NCBI GenBank assembly: GCA_030598625.1
Contig: JAUVPO010000085.1
Span: 1-7,548, forward strand
DNA from: Deferribacteres bacterium
Lineage (GTDB): Bacteria > Nitrospirota > Thermodesulfovibrionia > UBA6902
Direction: 5' to 3'
DNA length: 7,548 bases
Shown piece after piece: positions 1 to 6,823 of this stretch (its first letter is position 1; every line of letters begins with the position of its first letter). The translations under genes and the position numbers were made by a program. The notes under the pieces were generated by a model. It ran no database searches, was not told the DNA's origin, and was given only the letters and a program-made list of their open reading frames with translations.

Positions 1-1
1 G

Positions 2-364
2 ATCAGCAGTGATATGAAAACACTGCTTGGATCAGACGAGCCTGACGCCGGGATTGCGATTGAACTTTATTGTTACCGCGCAAAAAAATATATAGGCGCA
101 TATGCGGCGGCCCTTGGAGGAGTTGACACGATTCTTTTCGGGGGAGGGGTTGGAGAGAACTCATACGCCGTAAGAAAACGTATTCTTGAGGGCATGCGGT
201 GGTGCGGGATTGATATATGCGAACAGGTCAATATCGACACTGTCGGGAAAGAGAGAAGAATCAGTTCAGATAGCAGCAAAGTCGATGTGTGGGTAATTCC
301 GGTTGATGAGGCGTCTGTACTGGCAAAGGAGGCCGTGAGACTCGTCCTTCTCCTCAGTCCGTAA
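2..364 (+). CDS. ackA: Acetate kinase, C-terminal part (5' end outside window)
   Basis: This is the last 120 residues of acetate kinase, the cytoplasmic enzyme that interconverts acetyl phosphate + ADP and acetate + ATP. The frame is open from base 2 (I-S-S-D-M-K), so the ATG at 14 is internal, not a start. It matches the C-terminal lobe of the ASKHA fold: the adenosine-binding stretch FGGGVGENS lies at residues 46-54 of the fragment, and VWVIPVDEA (96-104) corresponds to the VIPTNEE segment whose Glu binds Mg in characterised acetate kinases. Here that motif reads VDEA, keeping the first Glu (fragment residue 103). The N-terminal two thirds, with the catalytic His and Arg residues, is off-window. 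The protein ends a little past the usual terminus, with LVLLLSP. The gene runs convergently into phosphoketolase and the two frames overlap by 11 bases. Since phosphoketolase makes acetyl phosphate, the two are consecutive steps. The assignment is secure. Confidence 0.95.
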   Translation: MSSDMKTLLGSDEPDAGIAIELYCYRAKKYIGAYAAALGGVDTILFGGGVGENSYAVRKRILEGMRWCGIDICEQVNIDTVGKERRISSDSSKVDVWVIPVDEASVLAKEAVRLVLLLSP

Positions 365-2723
365 CCTTCCACTTCCAGTTCTGTATTTCCGGTATGTCCT
401 GGCCGTGTTTCATAATATATTCTTTATGCTCAATGAGCTTGTCGCGTACGTGTTGTTTAATATATGCGGCATGATACCCGAGCTTCGGAACACGGTCGAT
501 GACATCGGCAACCAGATTGAAACGGTCAAGGTCATTCAGCACTACCATGTCAAAAGGAGTTGTGGTTGTCCCTTCTTCCTTGTACCCCCTTACGTGCAGG
601 TTTTTATGATTCGTCCTGCGATAGGTCAGGCGATGAATAAGCCATGGGTATCCGTGAAATGCGAATATGACCGGTTTATCTGTCGTGAAGATAATATCGA
701 ACTCTTTGTCCGACAAACCATGCGGATGTTCATTCCGAGGTTGCAGCTTCATTAGATTTACAATATTCACGACCCTTATTTTTAAATCGGGAACATGTTC
801 GCGGAGTATCCCGACAGCGGCGAGTGTCTCAAGAGTAGGAATATCGCCTGCACAGGCCATAACGACATCCGGTTCCGAGCCCTTATCGTTGCTTGCCCAC
901 TCCCATATACTGATGCCGGCATCACAGTGCTTGATGGCCTCGTCCATACTCAGGTATTGCAGTCCGGGCTGTTTGCCGGCCACAATGACGTTTACCTGAT
1001 CACGGCTTCGCATACAGTGGTCGGCGACGCAGAGGAGGGTGTTCGCATCAGGCGGGAGATATACACGGATTACTTCCGCCTTTTTGTTTACCACGTGATC
1101 GATAAAACCGGGGTCCTGGTGGCTGAAGCCGTTATGGTCCTGCCTCCATACATGGGAAGTAAGAAGATAATTAAGCGATGCTATGGGCCTGCGCCAGGGT
1201 ATTTCGCTGCTCGTGACTTTGAGCCATTTCGCGTGCTGGTTGAACATTGAGTCCACAATATGAATGAATGCTTCGTAACATGAAAAAAAACCGTGCCGGC
1301 CTGTCAAAAGATAGCCCTCGAGCCATCCCTGGCATGTGTGTTCACTTAGAATTTCCATAACACGGCCGTCGGGGGAGAGGTTGTTATCCTCAGGGGTGAG
1401 TTCATCCAACCACGTCTTTCCCGTTACTTCAAATAATGCGCCGAGGCGGTTTGAGGCGGTTTCGTCAGGCCCGAAAACGCGGAAGTTCCTGTGTTTCATA
1501 TTAAGTTTCATGATGTCCCTCAAAAAACTGCCGAGCACCCTGGTAGCTTCGCCGGACACTTGTCCAGGTTTTTCAACTTCCACGGCATACTCCCGGAAAT
1601 CCGGCATTTTCAGGTTTTTCAGGAGTATGCCGCCGTTGGCACGCGGATTAGCTCCCATACGGTGTTCTCCTTTCGGGGCAAGTTCCGCCAGTTCGGGGTT
1701 GAAGGTCCCGTTTCCATCAAACAACTCTTCCGGTTTATAACTCTTCATCCACTCTTCAAGCAGCTTTACACGGGCCGGTTTTGCGGACATCCCGGAGAAA
1801 GGGACCTGATGTGAACGCCAGGAGTCTTCCGTCTTTTTCCCGTCCACTTCTTTCGGCCCTGTCCAGCCTTTGGGAGAGCGGAGGATGATCATCGGCCATC
1901 TGGGACGTCTGGCAATTCCGGTACCGCGGGCCTTTTTCTGTATGGATTTGATCTCGGAGATTACTTTATCAAGTGTTTTCGCCATTAACCGGTGCATTGA
2001 TTCGGGCTCGTGCCCCTCAACAAAATAGGGCTTATAGCCGTATCCGGTAAAGAGATTCTTTAGTTCATCACGGCTGATGCGCGCCAACAATGTGGGGTTG
2101 GCGATCTTATATCCGTTAAGATGAAGGACCGGGAGAACGGCTCCGTCATAGACGGGATTCAGAAATTTATTTGAATGCCAGGAAGCGGCAAGGGGCCCTG
2201 ATTCAGCTTCGCCGTCACCGACCACACATGCAACAATGAGGTCGGGATTATCAAAAGCCGCCCCGTACGCATGAGAGACGGCGTACCCGAGTTCACCTCC
2301 CTCGTGAATCGATCCGGGAGTTTCAGGCGCTGCATGACTCGGGATACCTCCCGGGAAAGAAAACTGTTTGAACAGCCTTTGCATACCGTCTGCGTCCTGT
2401 GATATATTCGGATAGACCTCGCTGTAAGTCCCTTCAAGATATGTATTGGCGACTATTCCGGGACCTCCGTGTCCGGGACCGCAGATGTAAATCATGTTAA
2501 GGTCGTGTTTCCTGATTACACGGTTAAGGTGAACGTAGATAAAATTAAGACCCGGGGTTGTTCCCCAGTGTCCGAGCAGTCTTGGCTTTACGTGCTCAAG
2601 CTTTAAAGGCTCTTTCAGGAGCGGATTCGCATACAAGTAAATTTGACCTACTGAAAGATAGTTTGCGGCGCGCCAGTAGGCGTGTATTTTATTTAACCCG
2701 TCTTTAGATAATGTCTCTCCCAT
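354..2723 (-). CDS. xfp: Xylulose-5-phosphate/fructose-6-phosphate phosphoketolase
   Basis: A 789-residue thiamine-diphosphate enzyme of the cytoplasm that cleaves xylulose-5-P (and in many members fructose-6-P) with phosphate to acetyl phosphate and glyceraldehyde-3-P (or erythrose-4-P). The length is normal for the family (roughly 790-825) and I see no break. Visible motifs: GHWGTTPGLN at 51-60, GPGHGGPG at 82-89, EGGELGYA at 141-148, the ThDP/Mg motif GDGEAES at 169-175, GPDET at 418-422, LTGRHG at 473-478 and the phosphoketolase hallmark QDHNGFSHQDPGF at 528-540. The order is that of the PP domain, Pyr domain and C-terminal domain. The ATG start at 2721-2723 is supported by a GGAGG ribosome binding site five bases upstream (2729-2733). 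The gene lies 73 bases after dctM on the same strand and may be read from the transporter operon, from its own weak promoter, or both. Sequence alone cannot tell whether fructose-6-P is also used. Confidence 0.97.
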   Translation of the reverse strand: MGETLSKDGLNKIHAYWRAANYLSVGQIYLYANPLLKEPLKLEHVKPRLLGHWGTTPGLNFIYVHLNRVIRKHDLNMIYICGPGHGGPGIVANTYLEGTYSEVYPNISQDADGMQRLFKQFSFPGGIPSHAAPETPGSIHEGGELGYAVSHAYGAAFDNPDLIVACVVGDGEAESGPLAASWHSNKFLNPVYDGAVLPVLHLNGYKIANPTLLARISRDELKNLFTGYGYKPYFVEGHEPESMHRLMAKTLDKVISEIKSIQKKARGTGIARRPRWPMIILRSPKGWTGPKEVDGKKTEDSWRSHQVPFSGMSAKPARVKLLEEWMKSYKPEELFDGNGTFNPELAELAPKGEHRMGANPRANGGILLKNLKMPDFREYAVEVEKPGQVSGEATRVLGSFLRDIMKLNMKHRNFRVFGPDETASNRLGALFEVTGKTWLDELTPEDNNLSPDGRVMEILSEHTCQGWLEGYLLTGRHGFFSCYEAFIHIVDSMFNQHAKWLKVTSSEIPWRRPIASLNYLLTSHVWRQDHNGFSHQDPGFIDHVVNKKAEVIRVYLPPDANTLLCVADHCMRSRDQVNVIVAGKQPGLQYLSMDEAIKHCDAGISIWEWASNDKGSEPDVVMACAGDIPTLETLAAVGILREHVPDLKIRVVNIVNLMKLQPRNEHPHGLSDKEFDIIFTTDKPVIFAFHGYPWLIHRLTYRRTNHKNLHVRGYKEEGTTTTPFDMVVLNDLDRFNLVADVIDRVPKLGYHAAYIKQHVRDKLIEHKEYIMKHGQDIPEIQNWKWKVTD

Positions 2724-2753
2724 GATTCCCTCCGGTTGTTAATAGTTGTGTTA

Positions 2754-2759
2754 ATTATA
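2754..2759 (-). promoter_or_regulatory. Possible -10 box upstream of xfp
   Basis: The minus strand carries a perfect TATAAT here, 30 bases ahead of the phosphoketolase ATG, which would give a short leader of about 24 bases containing the GGAGG site. No good -35 box is seen at 16-18 bases: the nearest candidate, TTGAAA, is only 13 bases away. The same 73-base gap shows no hairpin that would terminate dctM transcription, so this may be an internal promoter within a longer transcript. It is a motif match only. Confidence 0.35.
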
Positions 2760-2796
2760 CAGGATATAAGTATTTCAAAGTGTTTTTTTGGAGCGG

Positions 2797-4077
2797 TTAA
2801 TAGTTTTTTCCCATTATCCTGAGCAGGTAGAGGCTGAGGTCAGGCCAATAGGTAATCATGAGCACTGAGGCAATCAGCATAATGACAAAGGGCAGGCAAG
2901 CCGTTGTGATCTTGAGTATCCCTTTGTTAAAACGATAGCTCGATATGAAGAGGCCAATGCCAAGAGGAGGCGTCAGGTAACCAATCTGCATATTGGCCAG
3001 AAAGATAATGCCCAGGTGGACATTGTTGATTCCATATCCCTGTGCAATAGGCAGGATAAGGGGGACAACGACAAAGATGGCGGAAAATATGTCCAGAAAC
3101 ATACCCAGGACAAAGAGAAAGCAATTAAGCAATATGAGAAATAAGAACTTGTCGCTGACAGTCCCCTGGATGAAATCGAATATCATCATTGGTAAATCTA
3201 TATCGATGAAATAATTAGTTGAAGCCAGGGCAGCGGCCATAATGATCAGGATACCGCCTACCATAACCATACTCTCCAGGATGACCTTCTTGTGCAGGGA
3301 TAAGGAAATCTCCCTGTTGATCAGCGTCTCTACTATTAAGACCCAGAATGCGGCCACGGCAGCAGCCTCGCTTACCGCGAAGAATCCACCATAGATGCCG
3401 CCAAGAACAACGAAAGGAAGAGGGATCTCCCATTTGGCCTCCCACAGGGCCTCGCCAAGGGCCTTCCATTTGAAAGGCGAGCGGGGAATGTTGTCTCTTT
3501 TAGCAATGAAAATGCTGAATGCACACAAAATTAAGAGCATCAGAAGACCGGGGATTGCACCTGCAACGAACATATCGGAAACCGGTGTTTCAGTGATCAC
3601 GCCGTAGATTATGAGGGGAACACTCGGGGCAAAAAGCAGCCCGAGGCTTCCGCCGGTGGTTACAAGCCCTAAAGAGAAGTTTTCGCTGTATTTATCATGA
3701 AGCAGCGCAGGGAGAAGAAGCGACCCGAGCGCCGCAATAGTTATGCCGGAAGCTCCTGTAAGGGCAGTGAATAGTGAACAGGCCACGATGGACACAACGG
3801 CTAACCCCCCAGGCATTAATCCCAAAAAGGCCCTGGAGAGTTTTACGAGGCGACCGGGGGCCCTGCTTTCTCCCAGGAGGTAGCCGGCATAAGTAAACAT
3901 GGGAATTGTGACCAGGACAAAATTGCTGGAGAGGCGAAAGATGTCTGTACCCACTACGGATATGGAAGTGCCGTCAATGTACCAACCAAGCAGGGCCGCG
4001 GCGCCGAAAACGCAAAAGATCGGGGCTCCCAGGAGGAGACTGACGACTATGGAAATAATGCCCAGGGTACCGATCAT
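2797..4077 (-). CDS. dctM: TRAP transporter large permease subunit DctM
   Basis: A 426-residue inner-membrane protein, the ion-coupled transport subunit of a TRAP transporter, of normal family length. It is a chain of hydrophobic helices. Family-type motifs include TALTGASGITIAALG at 104-118, GSLGLLFAPSVPLIIYG at 143-159, LGMFLDIFSAIF at 324-335 and GYLTPPLGIGLF at 366-377 (the TPP loop). The frame stays open for another 112 codons upstream, but that stretch is the hydrophilic, Arg/Pro-rich shadow of dctQ. The start chosen here is the ATG at 4075-4077, where DctM-like sequence begins (MIGTLGIIS) and which overlaps the dctQ stop as ATGA. The upstream ribosome binding site is poor (AAGGG, about 15 bases away), so translation is probably coupled to dctQ. 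The helix pattern shows no break. It belongs to the tatT-dctP-dctQ-dctM set, and its ligand depends on the binding protein. Confidence 0.95.
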   Translation of the reverse strand: MIGTLGIISIVVSLLLGAPIFCVFGAAALLGWYIDGTSISVVGTDIFRLSSNFVLVTIPMFTYAGYLLGESRAPGRLVKLSRAFLGLMPGGLAVVSIVACSLFTALTGASGITIAALGSLLLPALLHDKYSENFSLGLVTTGGSLGLLFAPSVPLIIYGVITETPVSDMFVAGAIPGLLMLLILCAFSIFIAKRDNIPRSPFKWKALGEALWEAKWEIPLPFVVLGGIYGGFFAVSEAAAVAAFWVLIVETLINREISLSLHKKVILESMVMVGGILIIMAAALASTNYFIDIDLPMMIFDFIQGTVSDKFLFLILLNCFLFVLGMFLDIFSAIFVVVPLILPIAQGYGINNVHLGIIFLANMQIGYLTPPLGIGLFISSYRFNKGILKITTACLPFVIMLIASVLMITYWPDLSLYLLRIMGKNY

Positions 4078-4583
4078 GGGGTGGCTTCGCCCTTGATAGT
4101 ATGAAGGAGGGAAAGGATACTGAAACGCAAAAAACGGATTGTCATAACACCGAAAGCGGTCGGCAGGGTAAGGAGTGAGGCCCACAAAGGAAAACCGGTC
4201 ATGATATGCCCTCCCACGGGATCCAGAAATTCCATATGAAAAACGCGGAAAGTGGAGTAGGTCAACAGGGCACAGACGATCGTTGCAAAGGTATCGCAGA
4301 TAAAACCTGCGGCAGACTTTATCCTCCCTGGTGGAAGATGCCGGCTGATGGCATCCACGGTGATATGGTTGTGGTCCCTTGTTGCAACCATGGCCCCTGC
4401 CAGAGTTACCCAAAGGAGCATCTGACGGACCAGTGGGTCTATCCAGATCAGGCCGATTCCAAAGATGTTCCGGAGCGCGATCTGGATGAAGGCGAGTAGT
4501 ACCATGCTGACCAGGATGAGAATGAGAACACCGTCTTCAAGCCTGGCAAGAAACGTAAGAGGACCCTTTTTTTCTTCACTCAT
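4074..4583 (-). CDS. dctQ: TRAP transporter small permease subunit DctQ
   Basis: A 169-residue inner-membrane protein, the small four-helix subunit that pairs with DctM. Hydrophobic segments lie at about 17-36, 51-67, 90-113 and 128-156. The conserved pattern of the family is visible: a QIALRNIFG segment at 34-42 after helix 1, W47 before the RQMLLW segment at 53-58, then LAGAMVATRDHNHITVD at 61-77. The ATG at 4581-4583 lies inside the end of dctP and the frames overlap by 8 bases (ATGAGTGA). A GGGG-rich ribosome binding site (AAGGGGA) lies about 8 bases upstream, inside dctP. The end overlaps dctM by 4 bases. This tight packing implies a single transcript and coupled, stoichiometric translation. 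The assignment as DctQ is secure. Confidence 0.95.
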   Translation of the reverse strand: MSEEKKGPLTFLARLEDGVLILILVSMVLLAFIQIALRNIFGIGLIWIDPLVRQMLLWVTLAGAMVATRDHNHITVDAISRHLPPGRIKSAAGFICDTFATIVCALLTYSTFRVFHMEFLDPVGGHIMTGFPLWASLLTLPTAFGVMTIRFLRFSILSLLHTIKGEATP

Positions 4584-5619
4584 CGACCTGTTCCCCTTCA
4601 GAGCGGGTTTCCCTGTATTCGTGAATATATTTCCGCAATCTGATCAGGTTTTCACCGGGGAATTCTTTTTCCAGTAAATGGTCTCTTATACCCAGGATGA
4701 ACTGCTCAAACTCTTCGTAGTTTTCCGGCGTTACCGGGACAAATTGGATTCCCTGCCTGACAAGTGTTTGGGCTGAATCATGGTTGGTCTTCCGGATATC
4801 TATTTTCAGTTCGTTGAAATAGCGGTCTATAGTTTCATGAACCGTCTTTTTGTACCTGTCAGGGATCTTGTCATATGCGTCCCGGGTGATCATCAAGAGG
4901 CCGTAGGCATAGAGTAAAGGGGTATCGGTAATATATTTGACGCTTGTATGCCACTGGAGCACGATGCCGCCTACAAAGGAATTGGCGACTGTGTCGAGCT
5001 GTCCTGTCTGCAGCGCCAGTATCACATCAGCGATGGGCATAGGGATTGGGGGGACACCCATGGCCTCAAAAACGGCACGGCTGACACTGTCACCCCGAGG
5101 TATCCATACTTTTTTGTTATTGAGGTCCGCCAAACTCTTAATGGGTTCCATAGACATCATATAAACGAATCCCACTTCCAGCCAGCCGAGGACTACATAC
5201 CCCCGTTTCCCCAGTTGTTCCTCCAGGTGAACAGACATCTTTTCAAACACGTAGTCGACTTCCTCATAATCCTTGAAGGTCAGCACCGTGCTCATTAGCT
5301 CAAGATCCTTGTTTAACAGCGCGGCCTCACCGGAGGTAAACTCGGCCCCATGGATCTCACCGCTTTTCATCTTGAGAAGAAGGTCACGGCCTGCCCCTTT
5401 GACGCCTCCGTAATAGACCTTGAACACTACGTTCCCGTCAGTCTTTTCTCTGATCTCCCTGAACATCTTTTTGATGATTTTGCCGGACTTGAAGTTTTCC
5501 GGGGACTTGCTTGCGATCTTGATCCTTACTGCAGATGCCGGGTCTGAAGAAAATAACACGGCAAGTATGATCACTAAACAGGCGTATAGAGTTCTCAGTT
5601 TTTCATCACCTCTTTTCAT
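4576..5619 (-). CDS. dctP: TRAP substrate-binding protein, DctP family (TatT-associated type)
   Basis: The periplasmic binding protein of the TRAP system, 347 residues from the ATG at 5617-5619. It has a signal peptide with a basic start (MKRGDEKLR), a hydrophobic core (LYACLVIILAVLF) and a likely signal peptidase I site after ASA at about residue 30. There is no lipobox Cys, so it should be soluble in the periplasm. The family core is clear: SLADLNNKKVWIP at 162-174, GVPPIPMPIADV at 188-199 and LALQTGQLDT at 201-210. The Arg that binds the ligand carboxylate in classical DctP/SiaP proteins (in K-[IL]-R-[IV]-P) is Trp172 here, with Arg175 three residues on. A TTG at 5644-5646 would add nine residues without improving the signal peptide. 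A good AGGTGA site lies 7 bases ahead of a CTG (codon 8), so a still shorter form is possible. The gene starts 38 bases after tatT and overlaps dctQ by 8 bases. Confidence 0.9.
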   Translation of the reverse strand: MKRGDEKLRTLYACLVIILAVLFSSDPASAVRIKIASKSPENFKSGKIIKKMFREIREKTDGNVVFKVYYGGVKGAGRDLLLKMKSGEIHGAEFTSGEAALLNKDLELMSTVLTFKDYEEVDYVFEKMSVHLEEQLGKRGYVVLGWLEVGFVYMMSMEPIKSLADLNNKKVWIPRGDSVSRAVFEAMGVPPIPMPIADVILALQTGQLDTVANSFVGGIVLQWHTSVKYITDTPLLYAYGLLMITRDAYDKIPDRYKKTVHETIDRYFNELKIDIRKTNHDSAQTLVRQGIQFVPVTPENYEEFEQFILGIRDHLLEKEFPGENLIRLRKYIHEYRETRSEGEQVDE

Positions 5620-5657
5620 GAAGTGTTTTGCCTTTAAACCGCTCAAGACAGCATCTT

Positions 5658-6542
5658 CTATTTAAAATATTCTTCATTTCGGGCGTTGTCAATCAGATCC
5701 CCGGCCTGTCTCCTGGCCAGTGTGTTTATAAGTATAAGCTCGGAGACTTCGTCAACCGGAGAATCCAGCGCTTTGTCCAGAAGATCGTAAAAAAGATTTT
5801 CCTTATACGTTGGCTTCGCATAATGCCTGGCATACAATACATATGCGGGAAGAAACTTCCCCTGGCCGAGTTTAACGCCCCTCTCGAAGTGTTTCCGGGC
5901 CTCATCCAGTCTTCCGCCAAGGGACGGTGGACGTATTGTTAACAGGACACCCATGAATGTATGTGAAGCCCCGTAGTAAAAGCTCTCATCCAGCTCAATC
6001 GCGCGTTTGATCAGACTTTCTACTTTGGGAAGGTCGGCTATGGCATCCAATGATTCTGAATTAGCCTGAATCCAGCCGGCCCAACAAGTCGCCGCGTAGT
6101 ACAGGTAAGGAACATCCTTTTTTCTCAGGGAAGGCAGCAAGGCGACAAATTCCGGATGGGGTTTATCTTTTGCTTTTGAAAACTCCCTGTTATTCAGGCT
6201 GAAAGCCCGGAACGCATACTCCTTAGCCTTTCCCGCCAGGATTTTGTTCCTCTCCGGATTTTTTTCACCGACAAATGCGGACGTGTAAGCAGAATATGCC
6301 TTTGCTCCGGAGAGTAGAAGGGATTTGTCCTCAGGGCTGTGTTGGATCAGGCCGTCGAGGAGCATAAGAAACGCCGGCGTCCCCTGTTCAGCAAGGACGA
6401 CATCCTTCTGACGCATCAAAGACCTGTTGAGGTCATCAAGTAAAGGGCGTGTATAATAGGATATTATCCTTCCGCATCCGGTTGCTGAAACCATCATAAG
6501 AAGCAATGTAACTCCATATAGAATATGGCGGCTCTTTAACAC
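5658..6542 (-). CDS. tatT: TatT-like TRAP-associated TPR lipoprotein
   Basis: It resembles TatT, the T component of TPAT transporters, whose reference is Treponema pallidum Tp0956, an all-helical lipoprotein with degenerate TPR repeats that forms a trimer and binds the partner substrate-binding protein. From the GTG at 6540-6542 it has 294 residues. Its signal peptide is MLKSRHILYG followed by VTLLLMMVSATG, then lipobox Cys23. Helical repeats follow at about 67-120 (SGAKAYSAYTSAF and a segment ending KAKEYAFRAFSLN), 145-197 (YLYYAATCWAGWIQ; KRAIELDESFYYGASHTFMG) and 210-242 (GRLDEARKHFERGVKLG). The start is uncertain: the frame opens at a TTG at 6588-6590 (310 residues), another TTG lies at 6549-6551, and none has a clear ribosome binding site. 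The GTG is preferred because it gives a standard lipoprotein signal. Position as first gene of the set, 38 bases before dctP, is as expected for a TPAT system. The family call rests on recognition, not a search. Confidence 0.85.
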   Translation of the reverse strand: MLKSRHILYGVTLLLMMVSATGCGRIISYYTRPLLDDLNRSLMRQKDVVLAEQGTPAFLMLLDGLIQHSPEDKSLLLSGAKAYSAYTSAFVGEKNPERNKILAGKAKEYAFRAFSLNNREFSKAKDKPHPEFVALLPSLRKKDVPYLYYAATCWAGWIQANSESLDAIADLPKVESLIKRAIELDESFYYGASHTFMGVLLTIRPPSLGGRLDEARKHFERGVKLGQGKFLPAYVLYARHYAKPTYKENLFYDLLDKALDSPVDEVSELILINTLARRQAGDLIDNARNEEYFK

Positions 6543-6616
6543 GACAATCAAGGATATCCCGGTTTTTTTCTTTTCTGACTGATAGATCAAACTTAATCTT
6601 TTTCAGGACATAAAAG

Positions 6617-6648
6617 TGGAAAAGGCGCAACGTATTTCTCCTTTTCCA
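6617..6648 (-). promoter_or_regulatory. Hairpin enclosing a strong Shine-Dalgarno, tatT leader
   Basis: A perfect 9-base inverted repeat (TGGAAAAGG at 6617-6625, CCTTTTCCA at 6640-6648) encloses a 14-base loop. In the minus-strand transcript the 5' arm and loop edge carry AAAGGAGA, the best ribosome binding site in this leader, followed 7 bases later by a TTG (6628-6630) in the loop. That TTG opens a 64-codon frame ending at 6436, out of frame with tatT and overlapping its beginning. The structure would hide the ribosome binding site when folded. There is no T-run after it, so it is not an intrinsic terminator. Whether it regulates anything is inference. Confidence 0.4.
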
Positions 6649-6674
6649 GAAAACGGCAAGAAATAATTTAAGAT

Positions 6675-6734
6675 ATGCAAAATAATAATATAAAATCAGG
6701 AAAACTGCAAACGATTTTTCATTTTATTTTGCAT
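6675..6734. repeat. Inverted repeat ATGCAAAATAA, spaced 38 bases
   Basis: Two perfect 11-base arms, ATGCAAAATAA at 6675-6685 and TTATTTTGCAT at 6724-6734, flank 38 bases. The possible tatT promoter lies inside: its -10 box overlaps the left arm and its -35 box is in the spacer. The arms could be paired binding half-sites for a regulator, but the DNA is very A+T-rich, so chance pairing is a real alternative. Confidence 0.35.
6682..6710 (-). promoter_or_regulatory. Possible promoter for the tatT-dctPQM operon
   Basis: On the minus strand TTGCAG (6705-6710) is followed after exactly 17 bases by TATTAT (6682-6687). The -10 box matches 5 of 6 consensus bases, the -35 box only 3 of 6. It points toward tatT and would start RNA near 6675, giving a leader of about 130 bases to the GTG that includes the 6617-6648 hairpin. 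Many A+T-rich boxes are possible here, so this is a candidate only. Confidence 0.35.
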
Positions 6735-6795
6735 TAAGGGTAAAATCTACTGGATTTCAGTAATAAGCAATAAAGCAATTTCAGTAAAATGAAAA
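6716..6795. repeat. Second inverted repeat, TTTTCATTTTA / TAAAATGAAAA
   Basis: Two perfect 11-base arms (6716-6726 and 6785-6795) are separated by 58 bases. The left arm overlaps the right arm of the neighbouring ATGCAAAATAA repeat by three bases (6724-6726), so the two are interleaved. The arms contain only one G/C pair and the loop is long, so this is a weak RNA structure; protein binding or chance are equally plausible. Confidence 0.25.
6754..6787. repeat. Direct repeat ATTTCAGTAA, 24-base period
   Basis: ATTTCAGTAA occurs at 6754-6763 and again at 6778-6787. Between them AAGCAAT occurs twice, 8 bases apart (6765-6771 and 6773-6779), and AGCAAT recurs at 6802-6807 and 6828-6833. The first copy also forms the right arm of a small 5-base inverted repeat (TACTG 6748-6752, CAGTA 6758-6762). 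The cluster lies just past the end of the four-helix membrane gene and ahead of the tatT promoter candidate. Confidence 0.3.
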
Positions 6796-6823
6796 TTATT
6801 GAGCAATGTCTGCGTGATTCGGG

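Larger units (their letters stand above)
6543..6823. other. A+T-rich intergenic region between two minus-strand operons
   Basis: About 280 bases with no convincing gene, markedly richer in A+T than the flanks. It separates the cupredoxin/four-helix unit from the tatT operon, both read leftward. It holds the possible tatT promoter, the hairpin leader and the repeats listed separately. I see no G+C-rich hairpin with a T-run after the membrane gene, so an intrinsic terminator is not visible and read-through is possible. Confidence 0.6.

Noticed and set aside
14..16. ATG at 14 as the start of a short independent gene
   Set aside because: The frame is open to the window edge and the sequence before it (ISSD) continues acetate kinase.
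405..2437. Several open frames of 90-150 codons antisense or out of frame to phosphoketolase
   Set aside because: They lie inside a full-length, motif-complete gene, have low-complexity products and no ribosome binding site worth noting.
2771..2800. T-run near 2781-2789 as a terminator
   Set aside because: On the minus strand it is an A-run, no stable hairpin precedes it, and no plus-strand gene ends there.
4078..4413. A 112-codon N-terminal extension of dctM
   Set aside because: It is the out-of-frame shadow of dctQ, hydrophilic and rich in Arg and Pro. DctM-like sequence begins at the ATG at 4077, which gives the usual family length.
5620..5646. TTG start for dctP adding nine residues
   Set aside because: The added residues put a longer charged stretch before the hydrophobic core. 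The ATG at 5619 has a usable AAAGG site upstream.
6436..6630. A 64-codon minus-strand frame with a strong ribosome binding site and TTG start, as a protein gene
   Set aside because: It overlaps the tatT signal peptide out of frame and its product resembles nothing I know. The start signal is noted as a leader oddity rather than annotated as a gene.
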